Positions 1-9,173 are shown, numbered from the stretch's first letter. The stretch: 64,000 bases of DNA from Pseudonocardia phyllosphaerae (GCF_046546475.1 NZ_JBKGXS010000003.1:186001-250000), one strand, 5' to 3'. Notes: generated by a model from the letters alone, not told the origin. Numbers and translations are program-made.

Positions 1-508
1 CCCAGCGCCAGATCTCGTGCGAGCCGCCTCTGCGGACGCCGCGCAGCGCCAGGACCAGCAGGATCCCGATCGCGACGGTCCCGGCCGTCGCCGCCTGCCC
101 GCGGGCCGGGGCGAGGCCGGGCACGAGCAGCCCGACACGTTCGGGACGGTCGGCGACCACACACGCCAGGTGCAGCGCGACGAGCACACCGGCCAGCACA
201 CCGAGCCTGCGGTGCAGGCCGAGCAGGGTCTCCAGGCCGAGCGCGCGGCTCAGCCCCCGGACCCGCGACGGCAGTACCGCGACGACGACCAGCGCGGACA
301 ACGCAAGCAGCCCGGTCAGCACCGACAGGTGGTGCAGCGGGGCCTGCGGCCCGGCGCGCAGCATCCAGATCAGCGACGGCCCCACCAGGACCGTGACCAG
401 CACGGATCCCCACGCGAGGTTCGCGCGGCGGTGGGCGAGCCAGGTGTCGGTGTGCGGCGCGGGGCGCCGGTGCGGTGCGGTGACCGGATGCGGGAGCGGG
501 CGGCTCAC
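1..508 (-). CDS. Ferric reductase-like transmembrane protein, N-terminal part (cut by window edge)
   Basis: Read leftwards from GTG at 508, the frame stays open to the window edge and gives about 169 residues. After a polar Pro/His-rich start there are at least three hydrophobic segments. The middle one (LGLHRRLGVLAGVLVALHL) carries the Arg/His-rich pattern of the haem-binding membrane domain of ferric reductase-like proteins, which pass electrons from a cytosolic FAD/NAD(P) module through membrane haem. The reductase module would lie beyond the window edge. No clear Shine-Dalgarno precedes the GTG and the frame is open further upstream, so the start is uncertain. Family assignment is moderate because only the N-terminus is visible. 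Confidence 0.55.
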   Translation of the reverse strand, partial: MSRPLPHPVTAPHRRPAPHTDTWLAHRRANLAWGSVLVTVLVGPSLIWMLRAGPQAPLHHLSVLTGLLALSALVVVAVLPSRVRGLSRALGLETLLGLHRRLGVLAGVLVALHLACVVADRPERVGLLVPGLAPARGQAATAGTVAIGILLVLALRGVRRGGSHEIWRW

Positions 509-1011
509 CGGGGCCCGGGCCGGAACCCGGGGGCCGTCGGGCGGGCGCCCGGGATGGAGAACGCTGTCGGGCGGGCGCCTCGGGCGGGGGATGCTACTGC
601 GCGTCCGGCGGCGTCGGGGGCGCCTCCGGGCAGCACGGGACCAGGGATGGTCATGGGTCTACTTCCGGTTCGGGGAGCGGACCGGGACGGGGGATCCCGG
701 CCGTCGCGGCGGCCGGGAGCGGGGAGCGGGCCGCGGCGCGACGGGGACGACCATAAGAAGACCCGGGTCGCGAAGGTTGCCTTCCTGAGACCCCGTCCGG
801 TCGTCCGGACTCCCGATCACGACGAATGGTGCCGGATTGGGCGATTCGGAGTATCGGGCACGTCCGCCCGCCTCCCCCGGTTCTCAGGTCTCCGCCGTTC
901 GCCCGGCCGGCGCCCGCTCAGGGCCCGGTCACCGGTCGTACATCCCCGGACACGGAGCGGCCCCGCCCACCTCGGGGTGTGCGGGGCCGGTCCGGAGCTG
1001 CGGTGGTGCGG
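509..1011. other. Non-coding stretch between the ferric reductase-like gene and trpA
   Basis: About 500 bases without a convincing gene. Open frames here are high-GC antisense artefacts without domain signatures. The only structured element I see is the GC-rich hairpin at 959-988, just downstream of trpA. The part nearer 509 should hold the promoter of the leftward ferric reductase-like gene, but no clear -35/-10 pair stands out. Confidence 0.5.
959..988 (-). terminator. Hairpin terminator downstream of trpA
   Basis: Perfect 8-bp arms GGCCCCGC (959-966) and GCGGGGCC (981-988) around a 14-nt loop, 23 bases past the trpA stop. There is no U tract, as is usual for high-GC actinobacterial terminators. 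Confidence 0.5.
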
Positions 1012-1812
1012 TCAGGCGCCGACCGCCGACGCCGAGCGGACGCCCGCGGCGAGCTCGGCGGCGAGGTCGTGCACCGCGGCCGGGCCGCCGGACTCCAGGG
1101 CCTGCACGAAAGCCGTCCCGACGATGACGCCGTCGGCGTACGCGGCGACGTCGGCGGCCTGCTCGGCGGTCCGCACGCCCAGCCCGACGCAGACCGGCAG
1201 TGACGGCGGGGCGACCTCGCGCACCCGGCCGACCAGGTCACGGGCCTCGACGCCGATCGAGTTGACGCCGGTGACGCCCATCAGCGACGCGGCGTAGAGG
1301 AACCCGCGGCTGGCGTCGGCGGTGAGCTTCAGCCGCTCCGCGCCGGAGGTCTGGGCGACCAGGAAGATCCGGTCCAGGTCGTGGTCCTCGGACGCGGCCA
1401 GCCAGTCCGCGCAGTCGTCGGGCAGCAGGTCCGGGGTGATCAGCCCGGAGCCGCCCGCGGCGGCGAGGTCGGCCGCGAACCGGTCGACGCCGTAGCGGTC
1501 GATCAGGTTCCAGTACGTCATGACCACCGCAGGCGCCCCGGCGTCGGCGACGCCGCGGACGGCGGTGAACGCGTCGCGGGTACGGGCGCCGTTGTCCAGC
1601 GCGGTCTGCGTCGCGCGCTGGATGACCGGGCCGTCCATCAGCGGGTCGGAGTAGGGCAGCCCGACCTCGACGACGTCGACGCCGCCGTCGACCATCGCCC
1701 GCATCGCCTCGACCGAGCCGTCGACGGTCGGGAAGCCGACCGGGAGGTAGCCGACCAGCGCGGCCCGTCCCTCGGCGCGGACCTGTGCGATCCGCTGCGC
1801 CACGCTGCCCAT
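1012..1812 (-). CDS. trpA: Tryptophan synthase alpha subunit
   Basis: A 266-residue TIM-barrel subunit that cleaves indole-3-glycerol phosphate to indole and glyceraldehyde 3-phosphate; indole is channelled to the TrpB active site. The signature VEVGLPYSDPLMDGP contains the two catalytic acids at the family-standard positions, Glu49 and Asp60. The C-terminal phosphate-binding loop is recognisable as VGLGVRT followed by GVIVGTAF. Length is normal. The start overlaps the trpB stop as TGATG (one shared base), so it is translationally coupled to trpB. A hairpin follows the stop. Confidence 0.96.
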   Translation of the reverse strand: MGSVAQRIAQVRAEGRAALVGYLPVGFPTVDGSVEAMRAMVDGGVDVVEVGLPYSDPLMDGPVIQRATQTALDNGARTRDAFTAVRGVADAGAPAVVMTYWNLIDRYGVDRFAADLAAAGGSGLITPDLLPDDCADWLAASEDHDLDRIFLVAQTSGAERLKLTADASRGFLYAASLMGVTGVNSIGVEARDLVGRVREVAPPSLPVCVGLGVRTAEQAADVAAYADGVIVGTAFVQALESGGPAAVHDLAAELAAGVRSASAVGA

Positions 1813-3074
1813 CAGACCGCTCCGTCCGTCACGGCGTGCCCCTGGTCGTCGATCAGGTGGAAGTACTTCGCGGCGGTGTCGACGTCCTTGTCGCCGCGCC
1901 CGGACAGGCTGACCAGCACGACCTTGCCCTCGCCGAGCCGGTGTGCCTCGCGCAGCGCCCCGGCCAGCGCGTGCGCGCTCTCGATCGCCGGGATGATCCC
2001 TTCGGTGCGGCACAGCAGGCGGAACGCGTCCATCGCCTCGGCGTCGGTCACCGACTCGTAGCGGGCGCGCCGGGTGTCGTGCAGCCAGGAGTGCTCCGGC
2101 CCGACGCCCGGGTAGTCCAGCCCGGCGGAGATCGAGTGCGAGTCGCGGGTCTGGCCGTCCTCGTCCTGCAGGATGAAGCTGCGCGAGCCGTGCAGCACGC
2201 CCACCTCTCCCCCGCCGATCGACGACGCGTGCCGCGGGGTGTCGACGCCCTCGCCGCCGGCCTCGAACCCGACCAGCTCGACCGAGGGGTCGTCGAGGAA
2301 GGCGTGGAAGATGCCCATCGCGTTCGAGCCGCCGCCGACGCAGGCGCACACCATGTCGGGCAGTGCGCCGGTCTGGTCGAGCACCTGCTGCCGCGCCTCG
2401 ACCCCGATGATCCGCTGGAAGTCGCGGACCATCTCCGGGAACGGGTGCGGCCCGGCGACCGAGCCGATCAGGTAGTGGGTGTCGGCCACGTTGGTCACCC
2501 AGTCGCGCATGGCCTCGTTCATCGCGTCCTTGAGGGTCCGCGTGCCCGAGGTGACCGGGCGGACCTCGGCGCCGAGCATCCGCATCCGGGCGACGTTGAG
2601 CGCCTGGCGGTCGGTGTCGACCTCGCCCATGTAGACGACGCACTCGAGGCCGAGCAGCGCCGCCGCCGTCGCCGACGCGACGCCGTGCTGGCCCGCGCCG
2701 GTCTCGGCGATCACCCGGGTCTTGCCCATGCGCTTGGTGAGCAGCGCCTGGCCGAGCACGTTGTTGATCTTGTGCGAGCCGGTGTGGTTGAGGTCCTCGC
2801 GCTTGAGCAGGATCCGCGCGCCCTCGGCGGCCGCGGCGAACCGCGGGGCCTCGGTGACCAGGCTCGGGCGGCCCGAGTAGGTCCGGTGCAGCTCGGCGAG
2901 CTCGTGCTGGAACTCCGGGTCGTCCATCGCGGAGCGGTAGGCCTGCTCCAGCTCGTCGAGCGCGGCGACCAGCGCCTCCGGGACGTAGCGGCCGCCGAAG
3001 CGGCCGAAGTACGGGCCGGTCTGGTCGACCAGCCGCTCCGTTCCCCCGGCCGGGGGGAGGGCGGTGTCGGTCAC
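1812..3074 (-). CDS. trpB: Tryptophan synthase beta subunit
   Basis: A 420-residue PLP enzyme that condenses indole with serine to make tryptophan in the TrpA2B2 complex. The PLP lysine is K102 in HTGSHKINN, the catalytic glutamate is E124 in AETGAGQHG, and the PLP-phosphate loop GGGSNAMG is at 247-254. The start is GTG at 3074, chosen because AGGAG lies 5 bases upstream. The pair forms a two-gene unit. The gene upstream is an unrelated transporter, so trpC, trpE and trpD are not contiguous here. The 142-bp gap before trpB must hold its promoter. Confidence 0.97.
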   Translation of the reverse strand: MTDTALPPAGGTERLVDQTGPYFGRFGGRYVPEALVAALDELEQAYRSAMDDPEFQHELAELHRTYSGRPSLVTEAPRFAAAAEGARILLKREDLNHTGSHKINNVLGQALLTKRMGKTRVIAETGAGQHGVASATAAALLGLECVVYMGEVDTDRQALNVARMRMLGAEVRPVTSGTRTLKDAMNEAMRDWVTNVADTHYLIGSVAGPHPFPEMVRDFQRIIGVEARQQVLDQTGALPDMVCACVGGGSNAMGIFHAFLDDPSVELVGFEAGGEGVDTPRHASSIGGGEVGVLHGSRSFILQDEDGQTRDSHSISAGLDYPGVGPEHSWLHDTRRARYESVTDAEAMDAFRLLCRTEGIIPAIESAHALAGALREAHRLGEGKVVLVSLSGRGDKDVDTAAKYFHLIDDQGHAVTDGAV

Positions 3075-3216
3075 GATTTCTCCTGCACGAGACGGTGGAT
3101 CGCCGTTCCGGGGCGGACCTGCACGGACCTCGCCACGCGGCGGCTCGACGGTACACCGGAGTGTTCGGGTGACGCCCGAGCGCCGGATCGCGCGGAGCCG
3201 GTCACAGGCGGCGCGA

Positions 3217-4422
3217 TCACACGTAGCGCGGGCGTCCCGCCAGCCAGCCCAGCACCATCTCGGCCGCGACGGCGCAGGCGAGCAGCGTCAGCGACAGCCC
3301 CCAGCCGCCGGTCGCGCCGTGCAGGATCCCGAACAGCAGCGGACCGCAGGAGGCGACCAGGTAGCCCGTGCCCTGCGCCATCGCCGACAGATCGGTGGTC
3401 TCCGAGGCGTCCCGGGTGCGCAGGGCGAGCACGCCGAGAGCCACCGGGAACACCGACATCCCGACGCCGAGCAGCACCGTCCACAGCCACGGGGCGCCGC
3501 CCGGGGCGAACGCCAGCCCGGCGACGGCGGCCATCGAGCACGAGGCCAGTCCCACGATCCAGCCGGACTGCGAGCGCCGGGACAGCGCGATCGGCGGGAT
3601 CACGAAGCTCAGCGGGATGCCGATCAGGTTGATCAGCGCGAGCATCAGGCCTGCGTCGGTGCGGGAGATGCCGTCGGAGACGAACAGCTCGGACAGCCAG
3701 CCCATCGCGACGTAGGCGACGCAGGACTGCAGCCCGAAGAAGCCGGTGATGATCCAGGCCAGCGGCCGGCGCAGCATCGAGCGGCGCGGCTCGGACGACA
3801 CCGGGCGGTGCGCCGGGCCGTCGCCGTGCCGGGCCCCGGCCAGCCAGACGACGAGAGCACCGGCCGACAGCAGCGCCCACGCGCCGACGGCGCCGCGCCA
3901 GCCACCCAGGACCGCCTCCAGCGGCGGGGTGAACGCGGCACCGATCCCGCCGCCGCCGGACAGCGCGGCGGTGTAGATGCCGGTCACCCGCCCGACCGAG
4001 TGCGGGAAGGACTGCTTGACCACGACCGGGATCAGGACGTTGCCGACGGCGATGCCCGCGGCGGCGACGAACGTGCCGCCGAGCACGACCCACGGCCCGT
4101 CGACCACCCGGAGCACGAGCCCCGCGGTGAGCACGGCCAGCGCGATCCCGATCGCCCGGGCCATCCCGAACCGGCGGCCCAGCCAGGGCGCGGTGATCGC
4201 GGCGAGTCCGAAACAGACGGTCGGGACCGCGGTCAGGACGCTCGCCCACGCGGCGGAGGCACCCAGGCCGTCCCGCACCGGACCCAGCACCGACGCCATA
4301 CTGGTGACGGCCGGACGCAGGTTGGAGGCGGCCAGTGCCACCCCCACCACCAGCAGCGGCGACCCGATCAGCGCAGCATGGCGCGACCGGGTCACCGATG
4401 GCGCGTCGGTGGTCCGGGTCAT
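3217..4422 (-). CDS. MFS transporter, CynX/NimT type
   Basis: A 401-residue inner-membrane permease with about twelve hydrophobic segments. The first helix motif ASNLRPAVTSMASVLGPVRD is characteristic of the CynX/NimT branch of the major facilitator superfamily (cyanate- and nitroimidazole-related transporters); the real substrate is unknown. I chose ATG at 4422 because AGGAG sits 7 bases upstream; in-frame ATG 4443 and GTG 4449 are alternatives with poorer ribosome sites. It is transcribed divergently from a GntR-family regulator whose start is 77 bases away, suggesting ligand-responsive control of the transporter by that neighbour. Confidence 0.85.
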   Translation of the reverse strand: MTRTTDAPSVTRSRHAALIGSPLLVVGVALAASNLRPAVTSMASVLGPVRDGLGASAAWASVLTAVPTVCFGLAAITAPWLGRRFGMARAIGIALAVLTAGLVLRVVDGPWVVLGGTFVAAAGIAVGNVLIPVVVKQSFPHSVGRVTGIYTAALSGGGGIGAAFTPPLEAVLGGWRGAVGAWALLSAGALVVWLAGARHGDGPAHRPVSSEPRRSMLRRPLAWIITGFFGLQSCVAYVAMGWLSELFVSDGISRTDAGLMLALINLIGIPLSFVIPPIALSRRSQSGWIVGLASCSMAAVAGLAFAPGGAPWLWTVLLGVGMSVFPVALGVLALRTRDASETTDLSAMAQGTGYLVASCGPLLFGILHGATGGWGLSLTLLACAVAAEMVLGWLAGRPRYV

Positions 4423-4498
4423 GCGTGTCTCCTGCTGCGTCATGCTCACGACACAGTATTGTTACAGACATAGGATGTTCGGATGGAAGGATGATCCG
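4423..4498. promoter_or_regulatory. Divergent promoter region between the MFS and GntR genes
   Basis: This 76-bp gap must hold both promoters. It is A/T-richer than its surroundings and contains the small inverted motif TGTTACA at 4460-4466, a plausible operator half for the adjacent GntR protein. I cannot assign -35/-10 boxes confidently. Confidence 0.4.
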
Positions 4499-5209
4499 GT
4501 GCCTCTCGTCACAACCCGCCGCGGCGGTCTCGTCGACCAGGTGATCGACCAGCTGCGCAGTGCCATCTCGACCGGTGAATGGCCGGTCGGCCACCGGATC
4601 CCGCCCGAGGCCGAGCTGGCCACGACACTGGAGGTCGGGCGCAACACCGTCCGCGAAGCCGTCCGCGCGCTGGCGCACGGCGGCCTGCTGGAGGTGCGCC
4701 AGGGCGACGGGACCTACGTCCGCGCGACCAGCGAGCTGTCCGGTGCGCTGCGCACGCTGTGCGGGCAGGAGCTGCGCGAGGTCCTGGAGGTGCGGCGCAC
4801 GCTCGAGGTCGACGCCGCCCGCAAGGCAGCGGTACGGCGGACCGACGAGGACCTGGCGATGCTGCACGAGGCTCTGGCCGCCCGGAACGAGACCGTCGGG
4901 CTGGTGAACCGGATCGCCGCCCGGGGCGAGACCCCCGATTCCGACCTGCTCGACCGCGCCGTCCACGCCGACACCGAGTTCCACGCCGCCGTCGTCCGCG
5001 CCGCCGGCAACGACCTGCTCACCGAGCTCTACCGGGGCGTCGTCGAGGCGGTCAGCGGGTCGGTCGCGACGACGATGCACGACACCGCGGGCACCGACGC
5101 CGACGTCGGGCACGACGAGCTCGTCGCCGCGATCGAGGCCCGCGACGTCGACCGCGCCGCCCGGGAGGCCGGGGACTTCCTGGACCGCTTCATCGACGGG
5201 GCGAGCTGA
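4499..5209 (+). CDS. GntR-family transcriptional regulator (FadR/FCD type)
   Basis: A 236-residue regulator. Residues about 12-75 form a GntR winged helix (IPPEAELATTLEVGRNTVRE is the recognition region, then a wing with RQGDGTYV). The rest is an all-helical FCD-type ligand domain with metal-ligand-like spacing (DTEFHAAVVRAAGN). GTG at 4499 is preferred because GGAAGGA lies about 6 bases upstream; an in-frame ATG at 4474 has no such site. Divergent placement from the CynX-type transporter suggests it controls that gene and possibly itself. Confidence 0.88.
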   Translation: MPLVTTRRGGLVDQVIDQLRSAISTGEWPVGHRIPPEAELATTLEVGRNTVREAVRALAHGGLLEVRQGDGTYVRATSELSGALRTLCGQELREVLEVRRTLEVDAARKAAVRRTDEDLAMLHEALAARNETVGLVNRIAARGETPDSDLLDRAVHADTEFHAAVVRAAGNDLLTELYRGVVEAVSGSVATTMHDTAGTDADVGHDELVAAIEARDVDRAAREAGDFLDRFIDGAS

Positions 5210-5329
5210 GCGCTCCGGACCCGCACGCCGGGGGCGATTCGATCACCAGGTCACGAACCGGTTACGGTGCCGCGCCGGACCCCCGTTCCCCGACCGCCCC
5301 CTCCCCCGAACTCGCGAGGAGCTCCCCCG

Positions 5330-6100
5330 GTGCTCAAGGGCTTCAAGGACTTCCTGCTGCGCGGCAACGTCATCGACCTGGCCGTCGCGGTCGTCATCGG
5401 TGCCGCCTTCACCTCCGTCGTCACGGCCTTCACGAAGTCGTTCCTGGAGCCGCTGCTGCGGCTGTTCTCCGGCGGCGAGGACACGATCCCGCCGGGCACG
5501 ATCGCCCTGACGAAAAGCGTCCAGCTGGACTACGCGAGCTTCCTCAACTCGATCATCACCTTCTTCATCACCGCCGCGGTGATCTACTTCCTCGTCGTCT
5601 ACCCGATGACGTGGCTCCAGGAGCGCCGCAAGCGCGGGCAGGTCGAGGACGTCGCGCCGACCGACACCGAGCTGCTCACCGAGATCCGCGACCTCATGCG
5701 CGCCCAGGCCGAGCGCGAGGCCCTGCGCGACGAGATCCCGACCGCGGCGGGGCGACGGTTCGTCCCGGATCCGGCCGCGGTGCCCGCAGCGCCGGGCAGC
5801 CGCGGCCCGGCGGTGCAGCAGGCCGTCGGACAGCAGCCCGCGGGGCAGCAGCAGTACGCGGGACACCAGCAGTACGCAGGGCAGCAGCAGTACATGGGGC
5901 AGCAGCCGGCGGGGCAGCAGGCCTACATGCAGCAGCACGCGCCCCGGCCCGACGCCGCGCCGCAGGCGGCCGCCCCGTCGCCCGCCCGGCCCGCACCGCA
6001 GGCCGAGTACGCGAGCGTCGGCCGACACGACGCCGGCCGCGGCTACGAGCCCTATCCGGACACCCCGCAGCCCACCGTCCGGCACCGCGCCGACGACTGA
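5330..6100 (+). CDS. mscL: Large-conductance mechanosensitive channel with long Gln-rich C-terminal extension
   Basis: MscL opens under membrane tension to release solutes during hypo-osmotic shock. Residues 1 to about 110 are a standard subunit: GFKDFLLRGNVIDLAVAVVI for the N-terminal helix and TM1, a periplasmic loop, TM2 (IITFFITAAVIYFLVVYPM), then a charged helix. The GTG start has GAGGAG upstream. Typical MscL proteins are about 130-150 residues; this one is 256. The extra tail contains near-repeats of QQQYAG/GHQQYAG/GQQQYMG followed by Pro/Ala-rich sequence. The tail should face the cytoplasm; its function is unknown. Confidence 0.93.
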   Translation: MLKGFKDFLLRGNVIDLAVAVVIGAAFTSVVTAFTKSFLEPLLRLFSGGEDTIPPGTIALTKSVQLDYASFLNSIITFFITAAVIYFLVVYPMTWLQERRKRGQVEDVAPTDTELLTEIRDLMRAQAEREALRDEIPTAAGRRFVPDPAAVPAAPGSRGPAVQQAVGQQPAGQQQYAGHQQYAGQQQYMGQQPAGQQAYMQQHAPRPDAAPQAAAPSPARPAPQAEYASVGRHDAGRGYEPYPDTPQPTVRHRADD

Positions 6101-6224
6101 CCCCGACGGGCCCCGCCCGGTGACGGGGATCTCGGCCCGATTCGTCCGGGTGGAACCCGCTGATCCTGTTGCGCACGGGATGTCCACGCCTCGGACCCGC
6201 GCAACGGTGCCACGATCGAGCCCG

Positions 6225-7436
6225 ATGAACAGGCTCTTCACCTTCGTCAGCATGCCCGCCGCCGGGCACGTCACCCCGACCCTGCCGCTGGTGGCAGAGC
6301 TGGTCCGCCGCGGCCACCGGGTCCGCTACGGCACCGCCGACCCGATGCTCGACGCCGTCGCCGCGGCCGGCGCCGAACCCGTCGCGCTGCCGTACGTGTT
6401 CCCCAGCGGCCCGCCCGCACCGGGCCCGGACGGCGCCCCGCCGTCGAAGGAGATGCTCGAGGCGCGGCTCGCGGTGTTCTCCAAGTCCGTCGAGGACGTC
6501 TTCCCGGTCCTGGTCGACGAGCTGACGGCCAACCCGCCGGCCGTCGTCTGCGGGGACGCGCTGGGCCCGGTCGGCGCGCTCGCCGCGCAGCGCGCCGGTC
6601 TGCCCTACGCGGGCCTGCACCCGTCGTTCGCCGGAAACGAGCACTTCTCGCTGCGCGAGCGGATGCTCGCCACCGAGGACCCGATGGGGCAGGCGATGGC
6701 GGCCGCCTTCGCCGCCGTCGGCGACCGCGACGCCGAGTTCGCCCGCAGCCAGGGCCTGCAGCCGTTCTGGTTTGGCGACACCGGTGACCTCGACCTGGTG
6801 TTCGTGCCGCGCGAGTTCCAGATCGCCGGCGACACGTTCGGCCCGCCGTGGGTGTTCACCGGTCCGGACCTGGGCAGCCGTGCCGACGACGAGTGGACCC
6901 CGCCCGCCCCGCTCCACCCGGACGGCCCGCTGGTGCTGATCTCGCTGGGCACCGCGTTCAACGCACGCCCTGACTTCTTCCGGATGTGCGCCGAGGCGTT
7001 CCGCGACAGCCCGTGGCAGGTCGTGATGTCGATCGGGAACCGGGTGGACCCGGCCGAGCTCGGCGAGCTGCCGGACAACGTCGTCGCGCTGCCGTTCGTG
7101 CCGCAGATCCCGGTGCTGCGCCGGGCGAGCGTGTTCGTCACGCACAACGGCATGAACTCCACGCTGGAGGCGCTCTACCTGGGCGTCCCGCAGGTCGGCG
7201 TGCCCCAGATGCTGGAGCAGGACCTCAACGCCGAGCGCGTGGAGGAACTCGGCTGCGGTCGCCGACTCGACCCCCGCACCCTCGACGCGGCCACGCTGCG
7301 CGCGACCGTCGACGAGGTGGCGGGCGATCCGTCCTACCGCGCCGCGGCCGAGAAGTTCGGCGCCCGGATGCACGAGGTCGACGCGCCCGCACTCGGCGCG
7401 GACGCGCTGGAGGAGCTGGCCCGCTCCCGCGACTGA
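6225..7436 (+). CDS. Macrolide-type (MGT/GT1) glycosyltransferase
   Basis: A 403-residue GT-B fold enzyme expected to move sugar from a UDP- or dNDP-sugar to a small acceptor. The N-terminal acceptor domain begins FVSMPAAGHVTPTLPLVAEL. The C-terminal nucleotide-sugar domain has ISLGT, then FVPQ and THNGMNST at about 306-313, followed by GVPQVGVPQMLEQDLNAERV. These match the macrolide-inactivating MGT group of GT1. No aglycone-producing genes are nearby, so a xenobiotic-detoxifying role is the simplest inference. ATG at 6225 is the only start that fits the conserved N-terminus. Confidence 0.88.
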   Translation: MNRLFTFVSMPAAGHVTPTLPLVAELVRRGHRVRYGTADPMLDAVAAAGAEPVALPYVFPSGPPAPGPDGAPPSKEMLEARLAVFSKSVEDVFPVLVDELTANPPAVVCGDALGPVGALAAQRAGLPYAGLHPSFAGNEHFSLRERMLATEDPMGQAMAAAFAAVGDRDAEFARSQGLQPFWFGDTGDLDLVFVPREFQIAGDTFGPPWVFTGPDLGSRADDEWTPPAPLHPDGPLVLISLGTAFNARPDFFRMCAEAFRDSPWQVVMSIGNRVDPAELGELPDNVVALPFVPQIPVLRRASVFVTHNGMNSTLEALYLGVPQVGVPQMLEQDLNAERVEELGCGRRLDPRTLDAATLRATVDEVAGDPSYRAAAEKFGARMHEVDAPALGADALEELARSRD

Positions 7437-7459
7437 GTGCCCCGGGGCCGCTCCGCCAC

Positions 7460-8407
7460 TCAGGCGTTCGGCAGCAGGACGATCTTGCCGACGACATGCC
7501 CGCCGGCCAGCTCGGTGTAGGCGTCGCGTACCTGCTCGAGCCCGTACCCGCCGGCGATCGGGATCTCCAGCGCCCCGTCGGCGACGAGGTCGGCGAGCGC
7601 GGCCATGTTGTCCCGGCCGGCCGCCGCCGCGGTGCCGTCGGCATGCACGCCGAACTTCTCGACGGCGTCGAAGTCGATGATGGTGTTGATCCGGTCGGCG
7701 GGGATCCCCAGGTCACGGGCGATCTCGACGTAGCCGCCGCCGTGGAGGTCGATCCAGGCGTGGACCTTCTCCGGCGTCGCCGCCCGGACGTTCTCCCGGG
7801 TCTGCTCCGGCGTCGCGCCGTAGGCCACCGGGGTGACGGCCATGGCGCGCAGCCGCTCGAAGTTGCGCTCCGACGCGATGCCGACGACCTCGACGTCGCG
7901 CAGGGTCAGCAGCTGCACCGCGATCTGCCCGACCCCGCCGGTCGCCCCGGACACCACGACGGTCTCACCCGGCTGCGGGTCCACCGCAGCCACCGAGCCG
8001 ACCGCGGCCATCCCGGCCACGTACAGCACCCCGGCGGAGGCGACGTCGATCCCGGCGGGGCGGCGCAGCACCTGTTCGGCCGGGACGTCGACGTGCGACG
8101 CCTGGGCGTTGCGGTCGTCGGTCCAGCCGAACACGTCGTCACCCGGGTCCAGGCCCTCGACGCCGTCGCCGACGGCGACGACGGTGCCCGCCCAGTCGCT
8201 GCCCTGCCCGGACGGGAACGTCGACGGCCAGGTCTCGGCGAACGCCCCCTCGCGGATGGCGATCTCGCCCGGGTTGATGCCCGCCGCGGCCACCTCGACC
8301 AGCACCCGCCCCGGCGCCGGGTCGGGGAACTCGACGTCGGTCACGTACAGCTCGTCCACATCGCCGTAGCGGTCGAATCGCACCGCCCGGCCGGTCCGTG
8401 TGCTCAT
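7460..8407 (-). CDS. Zinc-free MDR-family NADPH:quinone oxidoreductase
   Basis: A 315-residue medium-chain dehydrogenase/reductase. It has the GroES-like N-terminal fold (AAGINPGEIAIREGAF, SGQGSDWAGTVVAVG) and a Rossmann domain with the nucleotide motif SGATGGVGQIAVQLL. Cysteine zinc ligands of alcohol dehydrogenases are absent, which points to the quinone oxidoreductase or enoyl-reductase branches. Substrate unknown. Convergent with the glycosyltransferase, with only a 23-bp gap. Confidence 0.85.
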   Translation of the reverse strand: MSTRTGRAVRFDRYGDVDELYVTDVEFPDPAPGRVLVEVAAAGINPGEIAIREGAFAETWPSTFPSGQGSDWAGTVVAVGDGVEGLDPGDDVFGWTDDRNAQASHVDVPAEQVLRRPAGIDVASAGVLYVAGMAAVGSVAAVDPQPGETVVVSGATGGVGQIAVQLLTLRDVEVVGIASERNFERLRAMAVTPVAYGATPEQTRENVRAATPEKVHAWIDLHGGGYVEIARDLGIPADRINTIIDFDAVEKFGVHADGTAAAAGRDNMAALADLVADGALEIPIAGGYGLEQVRDAYTELAGGHVVGKIVLLPNA

Positions 8408-8611
8408 GTCGGGGGAGGTTCCCGTTCCGGCGCCGCCTCATCGATGACCCGGGTCACATCGGCGCTGTTCAGACCGCTGTTCCGGGCGGTACGGTGCATA
8501 CATCAACCACGTCGCACTGATCCGGACGTACGGCACCGCCCGATTCGTTCCGCGGGGCCGTGGCGGAGCACGGCCCGGATCCGGGGTCCCGGGAGACTCG
8601 CAGGCCGTCCG

Positions 8612-9031
8612 GTGAACCCCGTCGACCCGGCTCGTGACCTGCGACGGTCCGCCCGCACCTGGCCCGGTGGCCCGGATCGGGTGCAGCTGCGCGAGCACCA
8701 GCCGCGGCCCGGGCTCACCGTGCTCGAGGTGACCGGCGAGATCGACCTGAGCGAGGCCGACGCGATCCGTGAACGGTTCGCCGCACTGGTGGGCGGCGAA
8801 CGGCCCCCGGAGCGCGTCGTGCTCGATCTGTCCGGCGTCGGGTTCCTCGGCTCGCACGGGCTGACCGCGATCGTGCGGGCGTCGCGGGCGGCGCGGGAGG
8901 CGGGCGTGCGACTGTCCGGGGTGACCGGCCCGGAGAACCGGGCGGTGATCCGCCCGATCCGGATGACGGGCCTCGACCTGGTGGTGCCGTGGTACGCCGA
9001 CCTCACCGGAGCGCTCGCCGCGGAGACCTGA
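8612..9031 (+). CDS. STAS-domain anti-sigma factor antagonist
   Basis: A protein of about 139 residues. After a polar N-terminus it folds as a STAS domain: LTVLEVTGEIDLSEADAIRE, then VVLDLSGVGFLGSHGLTAI, in which the serine of FLGSHG is at the site usually phosphorylated by an anti-sigma kinase. Such proteins release sigma factors in stress circuits or act in RsbR-type complexes. No kinase or sigma gene is adjacent. GTG at 8612 is the assumed start; GTG at 8681, just before the domain, is possible. Confidence 0.82.
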   Translation: MNPVDPARDLRRSARTWPGGPDRVQLREHQPRPGLTVLEVTGEIDLSEADAIRERFAALVGGERPPERVVLDLSGVGFLGSHGLTAIVRASRAAREAGVRLSGVTGPENRAVIRPIRMTGLDLVVPWYADLTGALAAET

Positions 9032-9173
9032 GCCTCGCCGGACGCATCGGCCGGGACGGGTACGGCCGAAGGGGTGCGCGTCACACCCCCGTCCGGCCCA
9101 GCGGCACATAGGCTGCGCGTGTCCGACGCCGGGCGGTGCAGCCCGGCGCGCCGCCGTCCGGGGAGCCCGTCCG

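Noticed and set aside
1012..3156. Apparent TrpB-TrpA fusion in one frame
   Set aside because: The TrpA frame simply stays open into trpB in the wrong frame; the TGATG overlap and both normal-length proteins show two separate genes.
5836..5925. Treating the mscL tail repeats as a separate gene or assembly error
   Set aside because: The frame is continuous with the channel core, the codon pattern stays G/C-rich, and the repeats are imperfect.
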